Source of the DNA: an uncultured Caryophanales bacterium | Lineage (GTDB): Bacteria > Bacillota_I > Bacilli_A > RFN20 > CAG-826 | NCBI GenBank assembly: GCA_946414655.1 | Contig: CAMKPL010000005.1 | Coordinates: forward strand, 1 to 62,327 | Reading direction: 5' to 3' | Length of the DNA stretch: 62,327 bases | In this document: in pieces, positions 38,668 through 47,820 of the stretch | Layout: each line of letters opens with the position of its first letter | Position numbering within the stretch: the stretch's first letter is position 1 | The notes under the pieces: generated by a model | What the model saw: only the letters and a program-made list of their open reading frames with translations | Told to the model about the DNA's origin: nothing | Database searches by the model: none | Program-made: the position numbers and the translations under genes

Positions 38668-39048
38668 ATGATCTCCATAAAGAAAAAAGGGGATTTCAAA
38701 AATTTTAATAAATTTGTAAAATACTTTTCGAATAAAAAATACGAAAGTATATTAATCAAATACGCTAAAATTGGTGTTGAAAAACTTGCTTCTGAAACGC
38801 CAGTTGACAGCGGCGAGACGTCTAAATCTTGGAGCTATGATATTATACATACTAAAGATGGCGTTCAAATAGTATGGACTAATTCTAATGTAACACCACA
38901 AGGCGTTCCTATAGTTATCCTTTTACAATATGGTCATTCAACAAAAAATGGGTCGTTTGTTCAAGGAACTGATTTTATAAATCCTGTTATAAAGGACATA
39001 TTTGAAAAAATAGCAAAAGAAATATGGACGGAGGTGACTTCCATTTGA
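38668..39048 (+). CDS. HK97 gp10-like tail component (126 aa)
   Basis: ETPVDSGETSKSWSY in the middle and LQYGHSTKNGSFVQG, then DFINPVI, are the signature of gp10-like head-tail or tail-completion proteins, usually coded just after the head closure gene. Here it sits after the lysozyme and before the tape measure, a displaced position. The TTG start of the next gene overlaps its end. Confidence 0.75.
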   Translation: MISIKKKGDFKNFNKFVKYFSNKKYESILIKYAKIGVEKLASETPVDSGETSKSWSYDIIHTKDGVQIVWTNSNVTPQGVPIVILLQYGHSTKNGSFVQGTDFINPVIKDIFEKIAKEIWTEVTSI

Positions 39049-42000
39049 GTAATATTGATAGAAGAGTCGTTGAAATGGCCTTCGATAACGCGCAATTTGA
39101 ACGCGATATGAAGACCACTGTAAAGTCTCTTTTTAACTTTGAAAAACAACTAAACTCAATTGAAAGTTCTGATAAAACTTTTAGTGGCTTAACAAAAGGC
39201 CTTGAAACTTTAAAAAATAATGTTAAAAGTTTTAGTCTTGATACAGTTTCAAACGCTTTTGAGAAAACAAAAGTTACAATATCCAATTGGGAAGTCGCCT
39301 CGATGGCTGCCATATCAAATGTCGTTAATTCTGCGGTAAATGCAACTAGAAGTATGATTCGTTCATTAACTTCCGAGCCTGTAAAGCAGGGTTTTGAAGA
39401 ATACGAGCTTAAAATGAACTCGATTCAGACTATGCTTCTTGGTGCACAAGCAATCGATCCATCTGTAAACCTTGAGAAAGTTAATAAAACCCTTGAAGAG
39501 CTTAATGATTATGCTGATAAAACAATTTATAGTTTTTCAGATATGACTGAAAATGTCAGTAAATTTGTAAATGCCGGCATTGAGCTTGATGACGCCGAGG
39601 CAGCAATTAAAGGTATTTCTAACTGGGCTGCTGTTGCTGGAGCTAATAGCCAACAAGCATCGCATGCAATGTACAATTTGGCTCAAGCCCTATCTACCGG
39701 TTATGTTCAATTAATTGACTGGAGATCGCTTCGTAATGCTCAAATGGATAACCTTGAGTTTATGAGAGAAGCGTTAGCTACTGCAGAAAAAGTCGGTACA
39801 GTTGCAAAAAAAGATAATAAATATATAGCTCTTACTCAAAATACTCAAGGCGCCAATATGAAAGAAGCTGTCAATGTGCAGCAAATGTTTAATCAGGGCC
39901 TTCAGTATCAATGGCTAACAACCGAAGTCCTTACAAAAACTCTTCAAAAATATTCAGACGAAACAACCGAACTTGGTAAAAGAGCATATGCTGCCGCTCA
40001 AAATATAAAAACTTTTAGTCAGTTGATGAGCACCTTAAAAGAATCGGTTGGCTCTGGATGGGCGCAAACATGGGAGATTATATTTGGTAATTTCGAGCAA
40101 TCAAAATCCTTATGGACGAGCCTTAATAATGTCGTTGGTGGCTTTCTAAATGAGCAAGCTCAAGCAAGAAACGAAATGCTCAAAGAATGGGCTAAAATGG
40201 GCGGTAGAGGCGCTCTGCTTGAAAGTTTAAAAAATGGTTTTGAAAATATTTTAAAAGTAATAAGGCCAATAAAAGAAGTCTTTCATGAGTTATTCCCGCC
40301 AATGACTGCGAATAAATTATTATCGATTACAAGATCGATGAGCTCTTTCATGAGCAAACTCGATATCGGTAATGAAAGAATTGAAAAAATAAAAACCGGT
40401 TTTAAAGGCTTATTTTCTATATTAAGCATTCTAAAAAATGCTATTACTTCGTTTGTAAGAACTTTTGGAAGCTCTGGCGGAAGAATTATAGATGCATTTC
40501 TATGGTTTTTTAGTGCTATAGGAAAGATTATAATTAGAATTGATGAATGGATAAAAAAGAATGATGCATTTGCAAAAGCATTTTCTGTTGTAAAGAATGT
40601 AATTGATTCTTTTATAACATTTTGCATCAATGGCTTTAGAAAACTACGAGATTCTATATATAATACAAAAATACCAGATTTAATAAATCAGATAAAAGAT
40701 TCTTTAAAATCGTTAAAAACGGACGACGCAAAGCCTGTTGTAAATTTTGCAAAGATTCTTGAATTCGCGTTTATGCCAATAAGGATTTTACTGGAATTTA
40801 CGAAAAAAATAATAAATGGACTCGCTGCTGGACTTTCACAAATATGGCCAACTATTAAAAAAGTCGGAGTAACTATAGCTCAGCTTTTTGGAAAAATGTT
40901 TGAAAATACTTACAAAGAGCTCCGAAACATGACTTTTGTAGATATTTTTAAAACATTATTTAAAGCTTTGATAAGCGGAAAACTTATACAATATCTTGCT
41001 CAAGTTGCTAATAGCTTTAAAAAAGTATCGGATACTGTTGAATCATTTGGAAATATATTTAAAACATTTTCAAAAATACCAGAAGCTATTGGAAATATTG
41101 GAGAAGCATTTAAGAAACTGGCTGGTGGTTTATTAACAGTAGCCCAAGCAACTGCATTACAAAAGTCGGCCGTATCTATTGCTATTCTTGCAGGTGCGAT
41201 TTTAGTATTGTCTACGATTCCTTCAGACGATATGTGGAACGTGGTTGGTGCAATTGGCGCTTTAATGGGCGAACTTGTGGCAACTGTAAAACTTCTTGGA
41301 GGTATAACTCTTTCCGGTAAAGAATCGCTTCGCCTTCGTAGACTATCTACAGCTTTTATCTTAATATCGGCAGCTTTATTGCTAATGTCATTCGCGGTTA
41401 AAAAATTATCATCTCTTTCATACGAAGAGCTTACTCGTGGATTAATCGGTGTTGGAGCACTTCTTGGAGCATTTATTGGAACTTCAAGAGGATTAAATCG
41501 AGAAGCTGGCAAAATGAAAAAGACTGCAAAAGCCATGGTAATTTTATCTATTGCGACTCTTATTATGGCTTCTGCAGCAAAAAAAGTTTCAAGCTTGTCT
41601 TGGGAAGAACTTGGAAAAGCTGGAACTGCAATAGCTGGTATAACTGGCATTTTTGTAGGCATGTCACATAGCCTTAATAAAAATTCTAGAAAATTGATAT
41701 CTTCTGCAATATCTATGGCAATATTTGCAAAAGCAGTTGGAATACTGGCGGTAGCAAGCAAACCTTTTGGTGATTTAGATTGGTGGAGTCTTGCTAAAGT
41801 TGGTTCTGCTATTGCTGGTTTTGCAGGAATAATGGCTGCTTTTAGTCATCTCGTTAAGCCTGTAAAATTATTAGCAGCCGTTGTGGCACTCAGAATATTC
41901 TCTAGCGCATTTAACGATATTTCACAAACATTTAAGCCTATAGGGGACATGGACTGGATGTCTCTACTTAAAGTTGGTTCTGCTATTGCAGGTTTCGCAG

Positions 42001-45000
42001 GAATAATGGCTGCTTTTAGCCATCTCGTTAAGCCCGTAAAACTATTAGCAGCCGTTGTGGCACTTAGAATATTCTCTAGCGCATTTAATGACATTTCACA
42101 AACATTTAAGCCTATAGGAGACATGGACTGGATGTCTCTACTTAAAGTTGGTTCTGCTATTGCAGGTTTTGCAGGAATAATGACTGCTTTTAGCCATCTT
42201 GTTAAGCCTGTAAAATTACTAGCAGCCATTGTGGCACTTAGAATATTTGCTGCCTCATTCAAAATCCTTGGTGGAATAGCAAAAGAGGTTTCCGTTGGTG
42301 TATTTGGTGCCATTGTCGGCATTCTTTTGGCTGCAGTTTCAGCATTGGCATTGATATTTGATAAAATTAAAGATTCATCTAAGGCTGGTTTTAAATTTGC
42401 TAAATCTGTTGCGTTAATTGGTGCTGCATTTCTTGCAGCCGGACTGGGTGTTGCACTTTTTGCAACTGCCATAGCTGGATTGGGTGTATCTTTTTCAACT
42501 ATTGTTGACTTTATTAAAGATGTACTATCATTAATCCCAGAGTTCTTTAAACAAATTGGGCTTGGTATTGGTGAGTTTCTATTAATTTTCAAAACACAGA
42601 TTCCAAATTTCATTTCGGCTATTGTGGAATTTATTAAGAGTGTCTTATCAGCTATAGGAACTCTTATTCCAAGCATAATCGATACATTTGAGAAAATTGT
42701 AGATGCCTTAATACCTCTTCTTGTTGAATATGCTCCAAAAATAGCTCAAGCTATTATTGACGTTATTATTGCGGTAATTAACAAAATAGCTGATAATATT
42801 CAGCCATTGATGCAGGCAATTGCAAATTTGTTCAATAAAATAACAAAAGCATCTGCAGAGTTTGCAAAATCTAATGGTTTCAATATGGAAGACTTTATGG
42901 GAATGATATCAATATTGTTGATCATTGCTGTTACTATATATATTATAAAGTCATTAACCAAAGATATTAAAAGTTGTTTGAAAGGCGTCGCTATAATAAG
43001 TCTTGTTCTAGGTGCGCTGGTTGGAGCAATACTTGTTATAAGTAACTTTTCAGATCCTGCGAAAGCTATTGATATACTAAAAGGTATTGCCAGTGTTTTC
43101 TTAACTTTTGCCGCATTGTTTGCGATTATAGGCGGTATAACTTTAGCATTTGACAAAATACCTGGCGGAAGTAATTCGGTTCCTTTGGCTGGAATATTTA
43201 AAGCCGTAGTTGCATTTGGTCTTGTTATACTAGTTATGGTTGCAGTAGTAGCTATTATATCAGCGCTAGTTGCTCTTCTTGAAGATACTTTCAAAGAGCT
43301 GAATATACTAACCATGATATATAGAGGCTCAAAAATAATGTCTGCTGTTGGCGAAGCTATTGGAAGTTTCTTTGCGGGTATAATTGAACCTCTTTCAAAA
43401 ATCATGACCAATAATGGTGTTAACGTTGGAACCATATTGGCACTCGTGCCTCTAATTTTAGCGTTAGAGCCTTTATTATTAGTTCTTCCTATTTTGGCAT
43501 TATTTGTCGGTGCAATAGGAGCGCTTGCAACGTTGATTGACGAACATACCAATTGGGATACTTTAACTGTAATTCAAAATGGTGCCAAAATCATGGGTGG
43601 TATAGGTGAGGCCATTGGACAATTTGTTGGCGGGTTTATCAATGGAGCCATGGAACAACTGTCGAAAGGCTTTATGAGTACTATGATCGGTTTCGCTGAT
43701 GGCCTTGCAGAGTTTATGGACCATTTAACGGTATTTATTAACGCACTGTCTATTATCAATGGATCTGTTTTGGAAAAAGCTGGTCAATTAACATTGATTA
43801 TTTTAGAAATGTGCGCAGCCGATTTGATTACAACTATCACCAGCTTCTTTACATGGATGACTGGCGGAAATTCGCTAACAAAATTTGCAAAAGAATTAGA
43901 AGCGATGGCCCCGTATCTTGTTAGATTCAGTAACAAGCTTAAAAACGGAAACTTTGATGGTGCTACAGTTAATTCTGCAGCGAATGCCGCGCTATTGATG
44001 ACTGAAGTCGCAAATAATCTTCCTAGAGATGGCGGTCTTTGGCAAAATATTATTGGACACTCGCAAAGTTTAAAAGATTTCGGAAAAACTTTTGATGAAC
44101 TCGGAAAAGGTTTAGTAACCTTCGCACAATATACTAACAAAATATCAAAGGGCAACACTGAAAAAATGAAAACCGCTGCGAAAACAGTAAGGACCCTAGC
44201 ATCTGTTGCTAATGAGATGCCGAAACATGGCGGCTGGTGGCAAAATATTATTGGCGAGTTAACAGACGTTGATGACTTTAGCGAGCAATTAGGAGCTTTA
44301 GGCGATGGCTTAGTCGCTTTTGCTACAGCAGTTGTTGGAATGCCAGCCGGAAGTAAAGGCGCTATCGATGCTGCAATACCGATATTGGAAAAACTCGTTT
44401 CAGTAGCAAATTCACTTCCGAATGAATCTGGAGATATCTGGGGTACGCTGTTTGGCAACCAAATGAATATAAAAACATTTGGCGATCAATTAAAAACTCT
44501 TGGAGAAGGTCTTGCAAACTTCGCAGTAGCTACAAATAAAATAAGCCCTGGAAATGTGACGCATGCAACAAGTGCAGTTGGCGTTGCAGAAAAACTTGTT
44601 AGTCTAGCATCAACATTAAATTCAGAAAAAGACGGCGGTTTTGTTGGTTTGTTTGCTGGAACTGCAAAAGAAGATCTGGAGAGCTTTTCTGAGAAAATAC
44701 CAAAACTTGGTGAAGCTTTAGCATCATTTGCTGAAAAAACAAATGATATCGGTGAAGTTAAAAATGTTTCAGATACTATAACTGCCGTACAGAATTTAGT
44801 TATAGCGTTCAAATCCGCAAAAGATATTGGAAACTTTAACAAGAACTTCTTAGTGCATCTTCACGATCTCGTATATGGCGAGGGCAGCGATTATACTGGC
44901 GATGAGCTTCAAAAAGCTGGAGACCTTTTAGGCGATCATCCTCAAGATGTATTGTGGAATTTAAATTATGTTACTGACGCTATCTCCAAAATGGCAGCGG

Positions 45001-46691
45001 CATTTAAAAACACTAATGATATTCCAGATTTAAGTACTTCTTTGTTGAAGAATTTGCATCTATTGACAAACGGAAGCGCGACTACTGGTTATACAGGGGA
45101 TGAATTCCAAAAAGCTGGAAATCTTCTTGGAGATCATCCTCAAGATGTTGTCTGGAATTTAACGTACGTAAAAGACGCTATTGTCAAATTATCAGAAGCT
45201 TTCGGAAGCGCAAAAGATCTTGGAGATTTTAATAAGAATTTCTTAGTTTATCTTCATGATCTTGTTTATGGCGAAAGCAGTGATTACGTTGGAGACGAAT
45301 TTGAAAAAGTTGGTTCTATAATGGGCGACCATCCTCAAGATGTGTTGTGGAATTTAAATTATATAAAAGATGCCATTATTAAGTTGTCAAAAACCTTTTC
45401 CGACGAATCTATAAAGAATATTGGCGACTTTAATAAAAACTTCTTAGTGCATCTTCACGATCTCGTATATGGCGAAGGCAGCGATTATAAAGGCGATGAG
45501 CTATTAAAAGCATCGAGGCTTTTGGGTAATAATCCGGCAAATGCTGAGGCTGCAAAGGGCCAGTTAGCTGTGGTTTGTGAAGCCATTTCCACATTGGCTA
45601 AATGCTTATCGGGTATAACTGGGCTTGACTCGGAATCTTTGAATGCATTCTTTGATTCCGTATCAAAAATTTCAACGTTATCTATTGATACAATGAAAGC
45701 GGATTTCGCGAAAAGAACATCGGAAGTAGTTCAAGAAGTGGAACGTTTAATATTTAGTATTGGAACGGCTTTTCTTAATAAACAAATTCCTTTGGAAGGC
45801 AACGTAAAAACTTTATTATCAGCCATTCCAAATTCTTTTTCCAATAATATGGGCGAAATCAAAAAGAATGCACTTTCTTACATATCTGGTGAAACAGGAG
45901 TAATTTATGCAATCGGAAAAGCATTTATTGACGGGCAAAAGCCTCTTCAAGGAAACGTTAAAGATTTTATACTTTCAGCTTTGAATGCTATTTCGCCCTT
46001 TAACAGCGTAGATCCATATATGCCTGGTACATTTTATATGGCTGGATCAAACTCTGCTTGGGGGTATATAAGAGGTATAAATGACCACTTGAACGAAGTC
46101 CTAAAGGCTGGCCGGTCTATTGGTGAAAAAGCACTTGAAGGTGCCAATAAAGCCGTAGACAATCGTTCACCTTCTCATAAGTTTGAGGATTATGTTGCTT
46201 ATAACTCTGTAATGGGCTTTGTAAGAGGCTTTAGAAAACGTGCTCATATGGCTCTCGAAGCTGGAGAATACTTAGGCCAAAATGCATTGAATGGAACCCA
46301 AGGCATTGTATCCAGAATCGACAATATTCTTAATTCTGATATGAATCTTCAGCCGGTTATTACTCCCGTATTGGATTTGTCACAAATGTCGATCCAATCT
46401 GGTAGAATCGGTGGTATTCTTAATGCAAATAACTCTGTAATCGCTGCTGGTAGAGCTTCTAGCTTGATTGAGCAAGGAAGAATGCTTCGTCTTGATGCTC
46501 GTATAAATCAAAATGGAAGCCCCGACGTTGTCGCTGCTGTGGAGAATCTTACAAATCGTATGGATTCCATGGAAGAAGCAATCATTAATCGTCCTATTGA
46601 ACTTGATGGTGATCGTGTAACCAAAAAATTGACTCCGAGAGTAGACAAAGCCCTCGGACAAAGAGCTTACTATTCTAGGAGGGGAAATTAA
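39045..46691 (+). CDS. Tape measure protein (2548 aa)
   Basis: TTG 39045 follows GGAGGTGAC; an in-frame ATG at 39024 lies upstream of that site. The N-terminal part is a typical tape-measure start (MAFDNAQFERDM and a coiled helix). Long hydrophobic Ala/Gly/Ile segments follow in the middle (about residues 690-1500), and a soluble repeat region near 1930-2160 has four related units around LHDLVYG. A 58-residue unit repeats in tandem near 41799-42258. At about 7.6 kb it predicts a tail of roughly 380 nm, using the usual 0.15 nm per residue. Confidence 0.92.
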   Translation: MSNIDRRVVEMAFDNAQFERDMKTTVKSLFNFEKQLNSIESSDKTFSGLTKGLETLKNNVKSFSLDTVSNAFEKTKVTISNWEVASMAAISNVVNSAVNATRSMIRSLTSEPVKQGFEEYELKMNSIQTMLLGAQAIDPSVNLEKVNKTLEELNDYADKTIYSFSDMTENVSKFVNAGIELDDAEAAIKGISNWAAVAGANSQQASHAMYNLAQALSTGYVQLIDWRSLRNAQMDNLEFMREALATAEKVGTVAKKDNKYIALTQNTQGANMKEAVNVQQMFNQGLQYQWLTTEVLTKTLQKYSDETTELGKRAYAAAQNIKTFSQLMSTLKESVGSGWAQTWEIIFGNFEQSKSLWTSLNNVVGGFLNEQAQARNEMLKEWAKMGGRGALLESLKNGFENILKVIRPIKEVFHELFPPMTANKLLSITRSMSSFMSKLDIGNERIEKIKTGFKGLFSILSILKNAITSFVRTFGSSGGRIIDAFLWFFSAIGKIIIRIDEWIKKNDAFAKAFSVVKNVIDSFITFCINGFRKLRDSIYNTKIPDLINQIKDSLKSLKTDDAKPVVNFAKILEFAFMPIRILLEFTKKIINGLAAGLSQIWPTIKKVGVTIAQLFGKMFENTYKELRNMTFVDIFKTLFKALISGKLIQYLAQVANSFKKVSDTVESFGNIFKTFSKIPEAIGNIGEAFKKLAGGLLTVAQATALQKSAVSIAILAGAILVLSTIPSDDMWNVVGAIGALMGELVATVKLLGGITLSGKESLRLRRLSTAFILISAALLLMSFAVKKLSSLSYEELTRGLIGVGALLGAFIGTSRGLNREAGKMKKTAKAMVILSIATLIMASAAKKVSSLSWEELGKAGTAIAGITGIFVGMSHSLNKNSRKLISSAISMAIFAKAVGILAVASKPFGDLDWWSLAKVGSAIAGFAGIMAAFSHLVKPVKLLAAVVALRIFSSAFNDISQTFKPIGDMDWMSLLKVGSAIAGFAGIMAAFSHLVKPVKLLAAVVALRIFSSAFNDISQTFKPIGDMDWMSLLKVGSAIAGFAGIMTAFSHLVKPVKLLAAIVALRIFAASFKILGGIAKEVSVGVFGAIVGILLAAVSALALIFDKIKDSSKAGFKFAKSVALIGAAFLAAGLGVALFATAIAGLGVSFSTIVDFIKDVLSLIPEFFKQIGLGIGEFLLIFKTQIPNFISAIVEFIKSVLSAIGTLIPSIIDTFEKIVDALIPLLVEYAPKIAQAIIDVIIAVINKIADNIQPLMQAIANLFNKITKASAEFAKSNGFNMEDFMGMISILLIIAVTIYIIKSLTKDIKSCLKGVAIISLVLGALVGAILVISNFSDPAKAIDILKGIASVFLTFAALFAIIGGITLAFDKIPGGSNSVPLAGIFKAVVAFGLVILVMVAVVAIISALVALLEDTFKELNILTMIYRGSKIMSAVGEAIGSFFAGIIEPLSKIMTNNGVNVGTILALVPLILALEPLLLVLPILALFVGAIGALATLIDEHTNWDTLTVIQNGAKIMGGIGEAIGQFVGGFINGAMEQLSKGFMSTMIGFADGLAEFMDHLTVFINALSIINGSVLEKAGQLTLIILEMCAADLITTITSFFTWMTGGNSLTKFAKELEAMAPYLVRFSNKLKNGNFDGATVNSAANAALLMTEVANNLPRDGGLWQNIIGHSQSLKDFGKTFDELGKGLVTFAQYTNKISKGNTEKMKTAAKTVRTLASVANEMPKHGGWWQNIIGELTDVDDFSEQLGALGDGLVAFATAVVGMPAGSKGAIDAAIPILEKLVSVANSLPNESGDIWGTLFGNQMNIKTFGDQLKTLGEGLANFAVATNKISPGNVTHATSAVGVAEKLVSLASTLNSEKDGGFVGLFAGTAKEDLESFSEKIPKLGEALASFAEKTNDIGEVKNVSDTITAVQNLVIAFKSAKDIGNFNKNFLVHLHDLVYGEGSDYTGDELQKAGDLLGDHPQDVLWNLNYVTDAISKMAAAFKNTNDIPDLSTSLLKNLHLLTNGSATTGYTGDEFQKAGNLLGDHPQDVVWNLTYVKDAIVKLSEAFGSAKDLGDFNKNFLVYLHDLVYGESSDYVGDEFEKVGSIMGDHPQDVLWNLNYIKDAIIKLSKTFSDESIKNIGDFNKNFLVHLHDLVYGEGSDYKGDELLKASRLLGNNPANAEAAKGQLAVVCEAISTLAKCLSGITGLDSESLNAFFDSVSKISTLSIDTMKADFAKRTSEVVQEVERLIFSIGTAFLNKQIPLEGNVKTLLSAIPNSFSNNMGEIKKNALSYISGETGVIYAIGKAFIDGQKPLQGNVKDFILSALNAISPFNSVDPYMPGTFYMAGSNSAWGYIRGINDHLNEVLKAGRSIGEKALEGANKAVDNRSPSHKFEDYVAYNSVMGFVRGFRKRAHMALEAGEYLGQNALNGTQGIVSRIDNILNSDMNLQPVITPVLDLSQMSIQSGRIGGILNANNSVIAAGRASSLIEQGRMLRLDARINQNGSPDVVAAVENLTNRMDSMEEAIINRPIELDGDRVTKKLTPRVDKALGQRAYYSRRGN
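41799..42258 (+). repeat. 174-bp tandem repeat inside tape measure
   Basis: Two full units (41799-41972 and 41973-42146) and a partial third (42147-42258) encode 58-residue blocks starting VGSAIAGFAGIM and ending before the next copy. DNA identity is high, with most differences at third positions, so the duplication looks recent and can change tail length in fixed steps. Confidence 0.8.
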
Positions 46692-46692
46692 A

Positions 46693-47820
46693 ATGAAACA
46701 TACTGCATTTGGTCATTCCATAACTTTTATTTCCCAAGACTGGGAGGAGCATCCAGAGTTTACGCATCGGGAATTTTCCCAAATCGGAGATTATAATTCT
46801 GATTCGGCTATTTCTGAAGATACACGCTTACACATTGACAAAAACACATGGGAAGATTGGGGGTTGGTCCCGGATTCGAGGCCGACCCTTTCTTCTCCAT
46901 CTCCAAAAACGAATACGGTTGATAATAATAGCATTAATGGTGTTCTCGATTTAACATTTAAACGAATGAGATACCCATTATTTGGAAATAGAGAGGGTAG
47001 TTTTACTTTCATTTATAATCCTTTGTTTCAAACAGTTAATGGAAAATCGAAACCGTGGCTTGTTCTATATACAGAACTGCATAATTTCTTACATGGGCGA
47101 CGATTAAGAATGGTTCTTGAAGATGATCCTGAATTTTATTATGATGGAGTATTCAAAATCGAGAACTGGACCTCCAATAATGATGGAACTGGATCAACAG
47201 TAACAATTGGATATTCTGTAGAACCATACAAAATGTCTATATTATCTTCTCTTAATAACTGGTTGTGGGATCCATTTAACTTTTATGATGGCGTTATTAT
47301 GCAGGATTCCTTTACAATTAATGTTACTACAAACGGTAATAAAATACGCTCAAAAGAGACATATTATGACCTCGTTCATCCCGATTCAAATGATTTACCA
47401 AGCCCTGATTGGTGTGGCAAAACTGGTGTAAATAGTAAACTTGACTTATTGGGCTTAATGGGTACGAAACCACAAATCCCGATTATACATTGGAATCCAA
47501 CAACCTATTCAGAAGGCTCCGGCCAAAATGCAAAAAATCGCAGTGTAATTGTTAATTTTGTAAGCTTTGGTTATGGAATACATTATGGCAAATCGGGCAT
47601 TCGGTATAAATATCTCGATCCTCTTGGAAGCTATGGACAAGGCACAAGTATATCCTCAAAAGGCATAATAAGACTATCAGACGTTCGAGATGATGATGGG
47701 TTCTTTCAATTTAAAGATATGGACATGATATTTGCTGATAATTACGTTGGTGAATACCAGTTTATACAATTTATTGGCAATGGAACTGTCAAAATAGAGT
47801 TTCATAGAGGTAGCCTATAA
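46693..47820 (+). CDS. Distal tail protein, Dit-like (375 aa)
   Basis: It starts after TAGGAGGGG. The N-terminal beta domain has GHSITFISQDW, and further on FGNREGSFTFIYNP and LHNFLHGRRLRMVLEDD, as in Dit proteins of gut siphophages. The C-terminal third is probably a jelly-roll or carbohydrate-binding domain. It abuts the tail-tip gene at 47820 (TAATG). Confidence 0.75.
   Translation: MKHTAFGHSITFISQDWEEHPEFTHREFSQIGDYNSDSAISEDTRLHIDKNTWEDWGLVPDSRPTLSSPSPKTNTVDNNSINGVLDLTFKRMRYPLFGNREGSFTFIYNPLFQTVNGKSKPWLVLYTELHNFLHGRRLRMVLEDDPEFYYDGVFKIENWTSNNDGTGSTVTIGYSVEPYKMSILSSLNNWLWDPFNFYDGVIMQDSFTINVTTNGNKIRSKETYYDLVHPDSNDLPSPDWCGKTGVNSKLDLLGLMGTKPQIPIIHWNPTTYSEGSGQNAKNRSVIVNFVSFGYGIHYGKSGIRYKYLDPLGSYGQGTSISSKGIIRLSDVRDDDGFFQFKDMDMIFADNYVGEYQFIQFIGNGTVKIEFHRGSL

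Noticed and set aside
41000-44842. Long minus-strand ORFs in the tape measure region
   Set aside because: They are shadows of the + strand codon pattern (Ala/Ile/Pro/Ser-rich), lack ribosome sites, and lie opposite a clear tape measure protein.
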